DNA of 64,000 bases from [Clostridium] clostridioforme AGR2157 (GCF_000424325.1 NZ_KE384163.1:1-64000), one strand, 5' to 3'. Counted from the stretch's first letter, positions 35,473-45,207 are shown. Numbers and translations are program-made. The notes: a model not told the origin generated them from the sequence alone.

Positions 35473-36948
35473 ATGGACGATGGTTATCCACCTGTCAGTA
35501 TCCTCATATTGATAGGATTTATTCTTCTGGAGGCAGTGTTTTACGGTTTTGGTTCGGCAATACAGAATGTGAACGAGGGGAAGCTGGAAGAGGAGGCGGC
35601 CGGGGGGAATAAAAAGGCTGCGCGCCTGTTAGAGATAGTGAACCGTCCCGTGCGGTTCGTCCATACCATCCAGGTCACTACCCATCTGATGGGTATGATT
35701 ATAGGTGCGGCAATCCTTCCTGCCATGATTGGCATGGTGGAGCGCAGGTTCCTTCTGGGAAAGGTGCTGGCCTGGGCAGATCCGGCCCAGGTGATGGAGA
35801 TGGCGGACACGCCATGGTACAGGAATCCGTCCTGGTGGCAGTGGGCAGGGATTCTGGCCCTGGTCACCATATTTGTCCTGGTGCTGGTCATCAGTTTCGG
35901 CATAATCATACCTAAACGTCTGGCGGCCAGGGAGCCTGAGAAGTGGGGATACCATATGCTTCCGGTTGTGCTCTTCTTCGCGGGGGTATTCCTGCCCCTG
36001 ACACGCCTGATTACGTTGATTTCTTCCCTGGTGCTTAAGCCATTTGGGGTGGACCTGGCGGATGACGACGGCAACGTGACAGAGGAGGATATCATGTCCA
36101 TGGTCAATGAGGGCCATGAACAGGGTGTCCTGGAAGCGGATGAGACAGAGATGATAACCAATATCTTTGAGCTGGGAGACAAGGAAGCCGCGGATATCAT
36201 GACGCACCGTACCAACATGACGGCCCTGGACGGCAGCATGAGCCTTAAGAAAGCAGTGGATTTCATCCTGAATGAAGGCGTGAATACCCGGTATCCTGTA
36301 TACGGGGAGGACATAGATGATATCATTGGCATACTCCACATGCGCGATGCCATGGCCTTTGCGGAAAAGGAAGAGAACAAGGACAGGATGGTTATGGACA
36401 TACCCGGCCTTTTGAGGGAAGCCAATTTCATACCTGAGACAAGGAACATAGACACCCTTTTCAAGGAGATGCAGTCCCGCAAGATTCACATGGAAATCGT
36501 GGTGGACGAGTACGGACAGACAGCCGGTCTTCTCACCATGGAGGATATACTGGAAGAAATCGTGGGCAACATCATGGATGAATACGATGAGGAAGAGGAT
36601 TTCATACAGGCCATGGAGGATGGCACCTTTGTCATGAGTGGTCTTACGCCGTTAGAAGATGTGATGGAAACCCTGGATATTGAACTGCCTGAGGAGGACA
36701 GTGACACCTACGACACCCTGAACGGATATCTGGTCTCACGGCTGGACCGCATCCCTCAGGAAGGGGAGAATCCCCAGGTGGAATTCGGCGGCTGGCTCTT
36801 TGAAGTGGAGCGGGCCGGTAATAAGATGATAGAGAGCGTCCGGGTAGTTCCTGTGCCGGAAGGCGGGAAGGCTGCGGACAGCTGGAAAGATTCGGTGGAA
36901 GAGAAGTATGATGCAGTTAATAGAGAGTACGAAGGAGATGTTTCGTGA
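35473..36948 (+). CDS. CNNM/CBS-pair membrane protein (HlyC/CorC family)
   Basis: The 491-residue protein has an N-terminal DUF21/CNNM membrane domain (four hydrophobic segments to about residue 190), a CBS pair (about 220-340, with ADIMTHRTNMTALD), and a C-terminal CorC_HlyC domain (YGQTAGLLTMEDILEEIVGNI before it). Relatives are linked to magnesium and cobalt export or tolerance. ATG 35473 follows AAAGGAG at 13 bases; the frame is open further upstream but that part resembles no membrane domain start. The last 41 bases overlap the MATE gene, so the two are coupled. Confidence 0.9.
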   Translation: MDDGYPPVSILILIGFILLEAVFYGFGSAIQNVNEGKLEEEAAGGNKKAARLLEIVNRPVRFVHTIQVTTHLMGMIIGAAILPAMIGMVERRFLLGKVLAWADPAQVMEMADTPWYRNPSWWQWAGILALVTIFVLVLVISFGIIIPKRLAAREPEKWGYHMLPVVLFFAGVFLPLTRLITLISSLVLKPFGVDLADDDGNVTEEDIMSMVNEGHEQGVLEADETEMITNIFELGDKEAADIMTHRTNMTALDGSMSLKKAVDFILNEGVNTRYPVYGEDIDDIIGILHMRDAMAFAEKEENKDRMVMDIPGLLREANFIPETRNIDTLFKEMQSRKIHMEIVVDEYGQTAGLLTMEDILEEIVGNIMDEYDEEEDFIQAMEDGTFVMSGLTPLEDVMETLDIELPEEDSDTYDTLNGYLVSRLDRIPQEGENPQVEFGGWLFEVERAGNKMIESVRVVPVPEGGKAADSWKDSVEEKYDAVNREYEGDVS

Positions 36949-38290
36949 CAGCAGATTTTTAAGGAAGGCGCTTATGATTGCCTGTCCCGTGGCTCTGCAG
37001 GGAATGCTTAACACAGTGGTAAATCTGGTGGATACCCTGATGATTGGAACCATGGGGGCCACAGCCATAGCGGCAGTGGGACTGGCCAATAAGTTCTTCT
37101 TTGTTTTTTCGCTTCTGGTATTCGGAATTGTCAGCGGAAGCGGCGTACTGGCGGCCCAGTTCTGGGGAAACGGCGATTTAAGGAGCATACGGAAGGTCCT
37201 GGGACTTTCCATCCTTTTGGCCCTGACAGGGGCCTTGTTCTTCGTTGTGCCGGCCCTTATGTCACCCCAATCCGTCATGCGCATATTTACCACCAGCCAT
37301 GACAGCGTGGAGCTGGGGGCAAAGTATTTAAAGATAGCGGTTTTAACCTACCCCTTTTTAGCCATGACCAATGTATATGTGGCCATACTCAGGGCGGTGA
37401 ACAAGGTTATATTCCCTGTCATAAGCAGCTGTATAGCCATTTTGATTAATATCTGCCTGAATTATGTGCTGATTTTCGGTAAGTTTGGCGCACCGGCCAT
37501 GGGAGTGTCCGGCGCGGCCGTGGCCACCCTTATAGCAAGGACGATTGAGATTGCGCTGATTCTGGGGTACGTGTACGGAAAAAAGCTTCCGGTGGCCTGC
37601 GGACTCAGGGAGCTGTTTGGCTGGAGCGGCCTGTTCATCAGCCAGTTTTTCAGGACGTCAGCACCTGTCATTGCCAATGAGTTTATGTGGGGGCTGGGCA
37701 CTACCATGTATTCCCTGGCCTACGGGCGCATGGGAGACGAGGCGGTGGCGGCCATCACCATCGCCACCACCATTCAGGATATCCTGGTGGTGCTGTTTCA
37801 GGGCCTGAGCGCGGCCACTGCCGTTATCCTGGGCAATGAGCTGGGGGCGGGCCATCTCAAACGGGCGGAGAAGTATGCGGTGCATTTCTTTATCCTCCAG
37901 TTCATTGCCACGGTAGGCGTGGCTGTGGTGCTGATTGGAATTCGGTGGCCCATCATCAGCCTTTACAACATCACGCCTGAGGTGGCCCGGAACGTAAGCC
38001 TGTGCATCCTGATTTTTGCGGCCTACATGCCGGCGAAGATGTTTAATTATGTCAATGTGGTGGGCGTGTTGAGAAGCGGAGGCGATACCAAGATGTGTCT
38101 GTTCCTGGATACCAGCGGCGTGTGGTTTATCGGCGTACCCCTGGCGTTTTTGGGAGCCCTGGTGTGGAGGCTGCCTATCTATACAGTGTATGCGCTGGTG
38201 ATGACGGAAGAGGTATATAAGGCTGTGCTGGGATATATACGGTACAGGCAGAAGAAGTGGCTCAGAAACCTGGCGGCGGAGGTGGGGTGA
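36908..38290 (+). CDS. MATE-family efflux transporter
   Basis: The 460-residue membrane protein has the 12-helix MATE layout in two similar halves: ALMIACPVALQGMLNTVVNL with VDTLMIGTMG, and FFRTSAPVIANEFMWGLGTT with AVAAITIATTIQDILVVLFQ. MATE proteins export drugs and cationic compounds using Na+ or H+ gradients; the substrate here is unknown. ATG 36908 or 36911 overlaps the end of the preceding CNNM/CBS gene by about 40 bases. No adjacent regulator was seen. Confidence 0.94.
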   Translation: MMQLIESTKEMFRDSRFLRKALMIACPVALQGMLNTVVNLVDTLMIGTMGATAIAAVGLANKFFFVFSLLVFGIVSGSGVLAAQFWGNGDLRSIRKVLGLSILLALTGALFFVVPALMSPQSVMRIFTTSHDSVELGAKYLKIAVLTYPFLAMTNVYVAILRAVNKVIFPVISSCIAILINICLNYVLIFGKFGAPAMGVSGAAVATLIARTIEIALILGYVYGKKLPVACGLRELFGWSGLFISQFFRTSAPVIANEFMWGLGTTMYSLAYGRMGDEAVAAITIATTIQDILVVLFQGLSAATAVILGNELGAGHLKRAEKYAVHFFILQFIATVGVAVVLIGIRWPIISLYNITPEVARNVSLCILIFAAYMPAKMFNYVNVVGVLRSGGDTKMCLFLDTSGVWFIGVPLAFLGALVWRLPIYTVYALVMTEEVYKAVLGYIRYRQKKWLRNLAAEVG

Positions 38291-38387
38291 GCCGGGCAGG
38301 GGGCTGAAACAAAGGGTTTGCGGGCGGCATTCGAGCCAGTGTCTAAGCCCGGCATCTCCTGCGGGCAATTAAGGGAGAGAATTTTTC

Positions 38388-38416
38388 TTGCCATATAAAA
38401 AAAATCGTGTTAATAT
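38388..38416 (+). promoter_or_regulatory. Predicted promoter of yebC
   Basis: TTGCCA (38388-38393) and TAATAT (38411-38416) have a 17-base spacer, about 85 bases before ATG 38501. Confidence 0.55.
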
Positions 38417-38500
38417 AGAAAAGATGTGTATAAAATACAGCAGAGGGCCGTATTTGAACGTATAAACCATAAAAGAAGAAACAGGAAAGGATGTTTACCA

Positions 38501-39229
38501 ATGTCAGGACATTCAAAGTTTGCCAACATTAAGCATAAGAAAGAGCGCAACGACGCTGCCAAGGGCAAGATCTTCACTGTCATCGGCCGTGAGATTGCAG
38601 TCGCTGTAAAAGAGGGCGGAGCAGATCCGGCCAACAACAGTAAGCTGAGGGACGTTATCGCCAAGGCAAAGGCCAACAACATGCCCAATGATACCATTGA
38701 CCGCGGCATCAGAAAGGCGGCAGGCGATGCCAACTCCGTGAACTACGAGACCCTTACATACGAGGGATACGGCCCCAACGGCGTGGCTATTATCGTGGAT
38801 ACACTGACCGACAACAAGAACCGCACGGCTGCCAATGTGAGGAGCGCCTTCACCAAGGGCGGCGGCAACGTAGGCACACCGGGAAGCGTGTCCTATATGT
38901 TTGATAAAAAGGGACAGATTATCATCGACAAGGAAGAATGCGGCATGGATCCGGACGAACTGATGATGCTTGCCCTGGACGCGGGAGCAGAGGATTTCTC
39001 CGAGGAGGAGGACAGCTACGAGGTCGTTACGGCGCCTGAGGATTTCAGCGCTGTGCGCGAGGCACTGGAGGCCCAGAGCATTCCCATGATGCAGGCGGAT
39101 GTGACCATGATTCCCCAGACATGGGTGGAGCTGACCGATGAGGATGATATTAAGAAGTTAAACCGTACACTGGATTTGCTGGATGAGGATGACGATGTCC
39201 AGGCCGTGTACCATAACTGGGATGAATAA
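38501..39229 (+). CDS. yebC: YebC/PmpR-family protein
   Basis: ATG 38501 ([20 protein letters not shown]) follows AAAGGATG. The 242-residue three-domain protein matches the YebC family throughout: [56 protein letters not shown]. Some members were described as DNA-binding regulators; recent work on this family links YebC-type proteins to translation of proline-rich stretches. It is transcribed alone and ends in a terminator at 39298. Confidence 0.95.
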   Translation: MSGHSKFANIKHKKERNDAAKGKIFTVIGREIAVAVKEGGADPANNSKLRDVIAKAKANNMPNDTIDRGIRKAAGDANSVNYETLTYEGYGPNGVAIIVDTLTDNKNRTAANVRSAFTKGGGNVGTPGSVSYMFDKKGQIIIDKEECGMDPDELMMLALDAGAEDFSEEEDSYEVVTAPEDFSAVREALEAQSIPMMQADVTMIPQTWVELTDEDDIKKLNRTLDLLDEDDDVQAVYHNWDE

Positions 39230-39297
39230 ACACGGGCATTGCCCAAATGGAGCGCAGCTAAGTTAGAGGGTTGTGCTGCGTTGGTACTATGAAATGG

Positions 39298-39344
39298 AAA
39301 GTCCCCTGCGGCAGGTTATCATGATCTGCTGCAGAGGACTTTTT
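39298..39344 (+). terminator. Terminator after yebC
   Basis: AAAGTCC (39298-39304) pairs with GGACTTT (39336-39342), extended inward by CTGC.GCAG paired segments, and is followed by TTTT. It would also serve the minus-strand remnant. Confidence 0.75.
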
Positions 39345-39372
39345 GTCATAGAAAAGGCGGATTTGAGTCTTT

Positions 39373-39981
39373 TTACGGTATAATTAAGCTGAGCAGGATT
39401 ACCAGAATCAGGGAACAGAGGGAGAGGAATGCGGTGATGAACGTCCATGTTCTCAATGTTTGGCCTTCAGTCATAGACCAGCCAGAAACCGCTGTCATTT
39501 ACATGGGAAGCGGCCACTGAACCAGCGGCAATCGCCAATACAACCAGAGCCCTCTGCATTTTCGATACAGGTGAGATAGCGAGCAAAGGGCTGACAATAC
39601 CGGCTGCTGTTATCATAGCCACCATGCCGCTGCCCTGGCTGACTCTTATAAATACAGCAACCAGATACCCCAAAATGATGGGTGGGAGGCCGATGGTTTC
39701 CACTGATTGTGCTATGACATCTCCCGCACCGCTGTCCAAAAGTATCTGTTTAAACACGCCTCCGGCTCCGGTTACCAGAATGATTAATCCTACGGGCAGG
39801 AACGCTTTAGAGGATATTTCGTATAAATCTTCTTTGTGAAAGCCTCTGCGCTTCCCGAGAGTGTAAAATGAAAGCAATACAGCAATTAACAAAGCAATGT
39901 AGTAGTACAAAAAGTTTGTAATACCAAAAATAAAGTAGTAAGATAAGCTTGAGGTGATTAATATGCGTCCAAGAAAATATC
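39373..39981 (-). pseudogene. Decayed gluconate permease (GntP-family) gene
   Basis: The minus-strand frame running to 39467 encodes about 170 residues of the C-terminal half of a GntP-type permease, including GLIILVTGAGGVFKQILLDS and VAASHVNDSGFWLVYD. It stops there at a TGA. A second frame directly continues the family: EGQTLRTWTFITAFLSL and a hydrophobic end, to TAA at 39375-39373. About five residues normally found between the parts are missing, so a small deletion plus frameshift occurred. The N-terminal half of the gene is absent and the frame meets a stop at 39982. GntP proteins import gluconate and related acids, the same type of substrate as the cassette next door. Confidence 0.85.
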
Positions 39982-40249
39982 AATAAGGAACGTTCCGTAT
40001 CCATTACAGATGCAACAGTATCTCATTTAAAAAAGTATGGGGAAATATCTCAAGAGTCATCAATAATTTTACCATAAATCAGTGAGGAGTTGTTTTATTT
40101 TGTAGCAAAAAGAATCCCGTATTTATGCGGTTTCTGGCGTACGCAAACGCCTAAAAAGTAAACAAAATGGAAAGGAGTACAAAAGAAAATGTAGAATTTT
40201 GAGTTTGGAAATATGTGTCTGCCACTGTTAAATCAGGAAGATCCCTTCA
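39982..40249. other. AT-rich gap before the GntR gene, no gene recognised
   Basis: No supported gene. A plus-strand frame of about 35 codons reading NKERSVSITDATVSHLKKYG ends in TAA at 40076-40078. It looks like the tail of some coding region, but I cannot name it. The gap may be the scar where the gntP half was lost. Confidence 0.4.
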
Positions 40250-40277
40250 TTGACAAGAAATCTAGAAGTGTTATAAT
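40250..40277 (+). promoter_or_regulatory. Predicted promoter of the GntR regulator
   Basis: TTGACA (40250-40255) and TATAAT (40272-40277), both perfect, with a 16-base spacer. Confidence 0.75.
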
Positions 40278-40286
40278 TAAGACAAG

Positions 40287-40297
40287 TTGTCAGACAA
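40287..40297. promoter_or_regulatory. Putative GntR operator, autoregulatory copy
   Basis: TTGTCAGACAA is a perfect 5-1-5 palindrome just downstream of the -10, overlapping the expected transcription start of the regulator gene. A matching copy lies at 41031 before the first catabolic gene. Confidence 0.6.
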
Positions 40298-40308
40298 GGA
40301 GTGAAAAT

Positions 40309-40989
40309 ATGATTATAACACATTCAAATGTCACGGAGCAGTTGGTTAGCTATTTTAAGGAAAATATAGTATCAGGAGCATGGAAAGTAGGAGAAAAGAT
40401 TCCTTCGGAAAACCAGCTGACAGAGACACTTGGGGTAAGCCGGGCAAGTGTGCGGACGGCGATTCAGCAGATGGTTGGTCTTGGTATATTGGAAAGCCGG
40501 CACGGAAAAGGTACATATGTTATGGATAATCAGGTAGACGAGATGTCTGCCAATAAAGGAAAGATTACAGCCCAGGATTGCAAGGATTTGCAGAAAGTGC
40601 TGGAGTTCAGAAGGATTGTGGAGACAGAGGCCTGTTATCTGGCGACCAGATATGCTACTGACGAGTTTATAAATGAACTTCAGCGGTGTCTGGACACTAT
40701 GGCATCCAATAAAGTGAACAAAGAAAACTTTATTATGGCTGATACGGCGTTTCATGAACTTATCTGCCGGGAATCCCGGAATCCATTACTTGAAAAAAGT
40801 ATGAGCAAGGTTTTTGAGGAGGCGTGTAAGGATCAGGGAAGGACATATGAACTGTTTGGATTTAAGGATGGTATCTATTATCATACGCTGATTTTGAATG
40901 CGATTCGATCCGGGGATGCCAAGAGGGCGAGAGAATGTATGTATGAGCATTTACAGGTAGCGATTGATAAGCTTAACGAGCCGGAGTAA
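40309..40989 (+). CDS. GntR-family regulator (FadR/FCD type) of the sugar-acid cassette
   Basis: ATG 40309 follows AAGGAGTG. The 226-residue protein has the GntR winged helix (TEQLVSYFKENIVSGAWKVG, KIPSENQLTETLGVSRASVR, GKGTYV) and an all-helical FCD effector domain (EFRRIVETEACYLATRY, DTAFHELICRES), in which metal-binding His and Asp residues coordinate acidic ligands. FCD regulators often answer to sugar acids or hydroxy acids. It directly precedes the dehydratase and TRAP genes, and matching palindromes occur before both it and the cassette, so it probably represses both until the substrate or an intermediate is present. Confidence 0.93.
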   Translation: MIITHSNVTEQLVSYFKENIVSGAWKVGEKIPSENQLTETLGVSRASVRTAIQQMVGLGILESRHGKGTYVMDNQVDEMSANKGKITAQDCKDLQKVLEFRRIVETEACYLATRYATDEFINELQRCLDTMASNKVNKENFIMADTAFHELICRESRNPLLEKSMSKVFEEACKDQGRTYELFGFKDGIYYHTLILNAIRSGDAKRARECMYEHLQVAIDKLNEPE

Positions 40990-41030
40990 TTACGGGAATG
41001 GGCATTTTGAGCCATTATTTAAGAAAGTAC

Positions 41031-41041
41031 TTGTCAGACGA
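41031..41041. promoter_or_regulatory. Putative GntR operator before the catabolic operon
   Basis: TTGTCAGACGA matches the operator-like palindrome at 40287 in 10 of 11 positions. It lies 26 bases before ATG 41067, where bound repressor would block the operon. Confidence 0.55.
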
Positions 41042-41066
41042 CTAACAAGAAGAAGGAGGGATTAAT

Positions 41067-42314
41067 ATGTCAGTTACCATCGAAAGAATCAGAGTCATAA
41101 GCACGGCACCGGAGGGCATTAATCTTGTGGTAGTTAAGGTTGAGACAAATCAGCCCGGGTTATATGGACTCGGCTGTGCAACCTTTGCCTACCGCCATTT
41201 GGCTGTGAAAACCATAGTGGAGGAATATCTGGACCCTTTGCTAAAAGGAAGGGATGCGGAGAGTATCGAGGAGCTGTGGCAGCTGATGCATCAGAATGCT
41301 TACTGGCGCAATGGGCCGGCGGAGAACAATGCAATCTCCGGGGTGGATATGGCTCTTTGGGACATTAAAGGGAAGCTGGCCGGGATGCCGGTATATCAGC
41401 TATTTGGTGGAAAATGCCGTCAGGGGATTCCTGTTTACCGGCATGCGGATGGACGGGACTTAGACGAGCTGTGTGAAAATATACAAAGGTTTCAGGAAAT
41501 GGGAATCAGAACAATCCGATGCCAGTGCGGCGGCTACGGAGGGGATGCATATGGAAGCACGCCGAAGGATTCCCCCGCTAATTCTCTGCCCGGAGTTTAT
41601 CTGGATTCCAGATCCTACATACGTGACACAGTGAATCTGTTTGAAGGCATCCGAAGCAAGATTGGATATGAGATGAATCTGGTCCATGACGTCCATGAGC
41701 GCATTGCCCCGGTGGAGGCGATTCGTCTGGCAAGACTGCTGGAACCTTATGATTTGTTCTTCCTGGAAGATCCGGTGCCTATCGAGCAGACGGAATGGCT
41801 GCGGCAGCTGCGTCGGCAGACCTCTATTCCGATTGCAGAGGGTGAGCTGTTTAACAACCCCGCCGAATGGAAAATGCTGATTACAGAACATCTGATTGAT
41901 TTTATACGGGTACATATTAGTCAGATTGGAGGAATCACTCCCGCCAGAAAGCTTCAGATATTTGCCGAGCAGTTCGGGATAAGGACGGCATGGCACGGAC
42001 CTGGAGATATGTCTCCCCTGGCGCATGCAGCGAATATTCACATCGACCTGGCGGCTCCGAATTTTGGCGTTCAGGAATGGTCCGGCATTGAGCCACCCAA
42101 CTTTGTGATTCAGGATTTGAAGGGACCCCATGGAGCGCTTTTGGAAGTATTTCCGGGGCTTCCTGAATACAAGGATGGTTATGTATATGCCAATGATAAG
42201 CCGGGACTGGGGGTTGATTTGGATGAAAAGGAAGCTGTTAAGTACCCTTGCGAGAATACGGTGACCACATGGACGCAAACCAGAAGGAAAGATGGAGCGC
42301 TGCAGACACCATAG
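41067..42314 (+). CDS. Enolase-superfamily sugar-acid dehydratase (ManD-like)
   Basis: The 415-residue protein has the mandelate racemase-type capping domain and barrel. It most resembles the ManD (mannonate/gluconate dehydratase, RspA) group: VHDVHER (metal Asp and His), FLEDPVP, IAEGE (metal Glu), and TAWHGPGDMSPLAHAANIH. The family abstracts a proton next to a carboxylate and eliminates water, giving a 2-keto-3-deoxy acid. Exact substrate cannot be read from sequence. ATG 41067 follows AAGGAGG. It leads the operon and is followed by the DctP gene. Confidence 0.88.
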   Translation: MSVTIERIRVISTAPEGINLVVVKVETNQPGLYGLGCATFAYRHLAVKTIVEEYLDPLLKGRDAESIEELWQLMHQNAYWRNGPAENNAISGVDMALWDIKGKLAGMPVYQLFGGKCRQGIPVYRHADGRDLDELCENIQRFQEMGIRTIRCQCGGYGGDAYGSTPKDSPANSLPGVYLDSRSYIRDTVNLFEGIRSKIGYEMNLVHDVHERIAPVEAIRLARLLEPYDLFFLEDPVPIEQTEWLRQLRRQTSIPIAEGELFNNPAEWKMLITEHLIDFIRVHISQIGGITPARKLQIFAEQFGIRTAWHGPGDMSPLAHAANIHIDLAAPNFGVQEWSGIEPPNFVIQDLKGPHGALLEVFPGLPEYKDGYVYANDKPGLGVDLDEKEAVKYPCENTVTTWTQTRRKDGALQTP

Positions 42315-42360
42315 ATATGGGCGAATCAAATTGAGCAAAGTGAAAGGAGCGGATAATAGC

Positions 42361-43371
42361 ATGATAAGAAAACAGATTGCAGGTTTGCTTGTGGTGACGG
42401 CATTGATTGCGGGGAGCGCAAGTATCTATAAGGATTCACGCCCTCCACAGTCGGAGGATGGGGTTATCACCTTAAGGATGGCGCAGACATCATCAGAGAC
42501 AGGCGCAATCGGGCAGTCCATGAATGCATTTGCCGATAAGATTTATGAGAGAACCGGAGGGAAATATAAAATAGAGGTTTATCATAACGGGCAGCTGGGG
42601 GCGGAGATTGACACGATTGAGGGGTGTCAGATGGGAACCATTGACATTGCTGTTGTAAATCAGTCCACCCTTGGAAATTTTATTCCGGATTTTCCGGCAC
42701 TTGATATTCCATATTTAATTACATCTACGGATCAGGCGGATCAGGTATTTCTGGGAGAAATAGGAAATTATTTTCTGGATGAACTTTCTGGAGTGCAGCT
42801 TTATGGCCTGGGAATCTGGGAGTCAGGATTTCGAAATTTGACAAACAGCAAGGCAGATGTGAATTCTGTGGATGACATAACAGGACTTAAGATCCGGACT
42901 ATGGAAAACCAGATTCATATTGCATTTTGGAAAGCGTTGGGGGCGGATGCCACTCCCATGGCGTGGGGAGAGGCCTACACGGCTTTGCAGCAGGGAGCGC
43001 TGGATGGACAGGAGAATCCTTCTACAGTAATACTGACCAACAACGTGGCCCAGGTCAATAAACATATGGCGGTGACTGAACATGCGTATTCTACTGTATT
43101 TTTGGTAATGAGCCCCGCAACGTGGGCATCCCTGGATGAGGAAATGAAACAGGTTTTCCAGGATACGGTTATGGAATGCGGTCTCGAGGAACGAAAGCTT
43201 AGCAGGAAAATGGATGCGGAAGCAGTTGAGCAGCTCAAGGAACAGGGAATGGTGGTTACATATCCGGATAAACAGCAGTTTACCGAAGCGGCAGCATCCC
43301 TTTATGGTGAATGGGAAAAGCAGTATGGAGATATCATGTCCCAGATTCAGGCATTGCAGAATAAACAATAG
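42361..43371 (+). CDS. TRAP transporter solute-binding protein (DctP family)
   Basis: ATG 42361 follows AAAGGAG. The 336-residue protein has an N-terminal signal segment (KQIAGLLVVTALIAGSASI) with no lipobox cysteine, so it would be anchored by the uncleaved helix or released. The body matches DctP proteins: TLRMAQTSSETGAIGQSMNA, YHNGQLGAEIDTIEGCQMGT, GLKIRTMENQIHIAFWKALG (conserved Arg that binds the substrate carboxylate), ALQQGALDGQENP. It captures an acidic sugar or similar compound for the DctQ/DctM permease that follows. Confidence 0.93.
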   Translation: MIRKQIAGLLVVTALIAGSASIYKDSRPPQSEDGVITLRMAQTSSETGAIGQSMNAFADKIYERTGGKYKIEVYHNGQLGAEIDTIEGCQMGTIDIAVVNQSTLGNFIPDFPALDIPYLITSTDQADQVFLGEIGNYFLDELSGVQLYGLGIWESGFRNLTNSKADVNSVDDITGLKIRTMENQIHIAFWKALGADATPMAWGEAYTALQQGALDGQENPSTVILTNNVAQVNKHMAVTEHAYSTVFLVMSPATWASLDEEMKQVFQDTVMECGLEERKLSRKMDAEAVEQLKEQGMVVTYPDKQQFTEAAASLYGEWEKQYGDIMSQIQALQNKQ

Positions 43372-43381
43372 GAGGCATAGG

Positions 43382-43873
43382 ATGAAGGGGATAAAAAGTG
43401 TTTTTATAAAAATGCAAAGAATTAATACGGTCATAATCAGCCTGGCTCTGTTGGCTATGGTAGGAGTGGTATTTATCCAGACATTCTGCCGCTTCGTTAT
43501 TTTTAGGAGCTTGTCATGGTCTGAAGAGTTGTCCCGCTACCTCTTTGTGACATTAATTGTTCTGGGAGTAAACCTGGCAATTACCAATCATCTGTTTGTC
43601 AGGATTGAGATAATTGACAATTATTTGAAGGGAACGGCAGCAGTTATGATGAATTTGATTCGTAAATTTATCATGATATATGTAAATATTGTGTTTGTTT
43701 ACAGCAGTTTTAAACTGATTCTAATTGGGGCTTACCAGACCAGCCCGGCTATGAGGATTCCCATGAGCCTTCTTTACGGTATTATATTCATTGGCTTTGC
43801 CATGAATGTATTTGCCAGTCTGATTGATCTGTATGAGACATATGTAAGAGTCCCCGAAGAGGAGGTAAAATAA
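43382..43873 (+). CDS. TRAP transporter small permease (DctQ family)
   Basis: ATG 43382 follows AGGAGGCATAGG. The 163-residue protein has four hydrophobic helices and the DctQ hallmark SLSWSEELSRYLFV after the first pair. It forms the small membrane subunit of the tripartite TRAP system. Its TAA overlaps the first base of the DctM ATG, so the two permease genes are translationally coupled. Confidence 0.93.
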   Translation: MKGIKSVFIKMQRINTVIISLALLAMVGVVFIQTFCRFVIFRSLSWSEELSRYLFVTLIVLGVNLAITNHLFVRIEIIDNYLKGTAAVMMNLIRKFIMIYVNIVFVYSSFKLILIGAYQTSPAMRIPMSLLYGIIFIGFAMNVFASLIDLYETYVRVPEEEVK

Positions 43874-45159
43874 TGGATACGGCAGCTATTGCATTAATCG
43901 TTGCATTGATTGTCACCATGGCCTGCGGCCTGGAAATCACATGGTCCCTGGGACTGGCCTGTATTGTGGCGGTACTATTGGACCCCAACCTTACATTTGT
44001 TGTAATATCACAGCGCATCTTTGCAAATTCAAACAGTTTTTCCATGCTGGCAATTCCGGCATTCATCCTGGCGGGAGATATTATGTCCAAGGGAGGGCTT
44101 TCCAAGCGGCTGGTGGCATTTGCGGACTCGCTTGTAGGATGGATTTCCGGTGGGATTTCGCTGGTTTCCATCGTTGCCTGTACATTTTTTGCGGCCATTT
44201 CAGGTTCTTCCGTTGCAACAACGGCAGCCATCGGCGGTCTGATGTACCCGGAGATGTCTAAGAGAGGGTATCCGGAGGATTATTCAGCGGCGGTACAGGC
44301 CATTGGCGGTACGCTGGGAATCGTGATTCCGCCCAGTATTGTGCTGGTAATCTACGGCAACATTACGGGAACGCCGGTAGGGGATTTGCTGATGGCGGGA
44401 GTGATTCCGGGGGTGATATGCTGCATCTTTCTGTGCATCTATGCCTACTACAAAGCAAAAAAATATAAGTTTCCCAAAGCGGAAAAATTCTCATTTAAAC
44501 GATTTCTCCATTCTTTTAAAGGTGCAATCTGGGCTCTGGTCATGCCGGTTATCATCCTGGGCGGAATTTACGCCGGAATCTTCACCCCGACGGAATCGGC
44601 GGTCATTGCTGTGGTGTATGGAACCCTTGTATGTTTGTTCATATATCGGGAAGTAACCTTTAAAAGCATATGGGAAATCATCCAGTCCACGGCGGTGGGA
44701 ACGGCTAACCTGATGATACTGGTGGTGACGGCCCAGATGTTTGGCTGGCTGATAACCTATTATAAGATTCCGCAATTTGTAACCCGGTTTATGCTGTCAT
44801 ATGTATCCGGAAAATATATGTTCTGGGGAATTATCATTCTGCTTTTGATCGTCTGCGGCATGTTTTTGGAAGTAGGTGCCACGAATCTGATTCTGGCCCC
44901 GATTCTGGCTCCGATTGCAGCTGCTTTTGGGATAGACCCGGTACATTTTGGTCTTGTATTTGTATTCCTTTTGGCGATGGGACAGGCAACGCCGCCTTTT
45001 GGAACATGCCTGTTCGTATCATGTGGAATCAGTAAGCGGTCAGTTGGTGCGGTTTCCAGGCAGATTGTTCCATTCATACTGGTAGAAATCATGTGCGGTG
45101 TTCTGTTTGCTATGGTGCCTGTATTGTCAACCCTATTGCCCAACCTGATATCAGGTTAA
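43873..45159 (+). CDS. TRAP transporter large permease (DctM family)
   Basis: The 428-residue protein has about 12 membrane helices and the DctM pattern: PNLTFVVISQRIFANSNSFS, LAIPAFILAGDIMSKGGLSK, FAAISGSSVATTAAIGGLMY, ATPPFGTCLFVSCGIS. It carries the Na+-coupled substrate path of the TRAP transporter. It is coupled to the DctQ gene by a 1-base overlap and followed at 48 bases by the dehydrogenase gene. Confidence 0.95.
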   Translation: MDTAAIALIVALIVTMACGLEITWSLGLACIVAVLLDPNLTFVVISQRIFANSNSFSMLAIPAFILAGDIMSKGGLSKRLVAFADSLVGWISGGISLVSIVACTFFAAISGSSVATTAAIGGLMYPEMSKRGYPEDYSAAVQAIGGTLGIVIPPSIVLVIYGNITGTPVGDLLMAGVIPGVICCIFLCIYAYYKAKKYKFPKAEKFSFKRFLHSFKGAIWALVMPVIILGGIYAGIFTPTESAVIAVVYGTLVCLFIYREVTFKSIWEIIQSTAVGTANLMILVVTAQMFGWLITYYKIPQFVTRFMLSYVSGKYMFWGIIILLLIVCGMFLEVGATNLILAPILAPIAAAFGIDPVHFGLVFVFLLAMGQATPPFGTCLFVSCGISKRSVGAVSRQIVPFILVEIMCGVLFAMVPVLSTLLPNLISG

Positions 45160-45207
45160 AAGACCTGACATTGATTCACAAAATAAATAAAATGTAGGAG
45201 GCTCATA

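Noticed and set aside
35541-36489. Two long minus-strand frames (313 and 286 codons) in the CNNM/CBS gene
   Set aside because: Both are antisense to a well-supported membrane protein gene and lack ribosome sites and family patterns.
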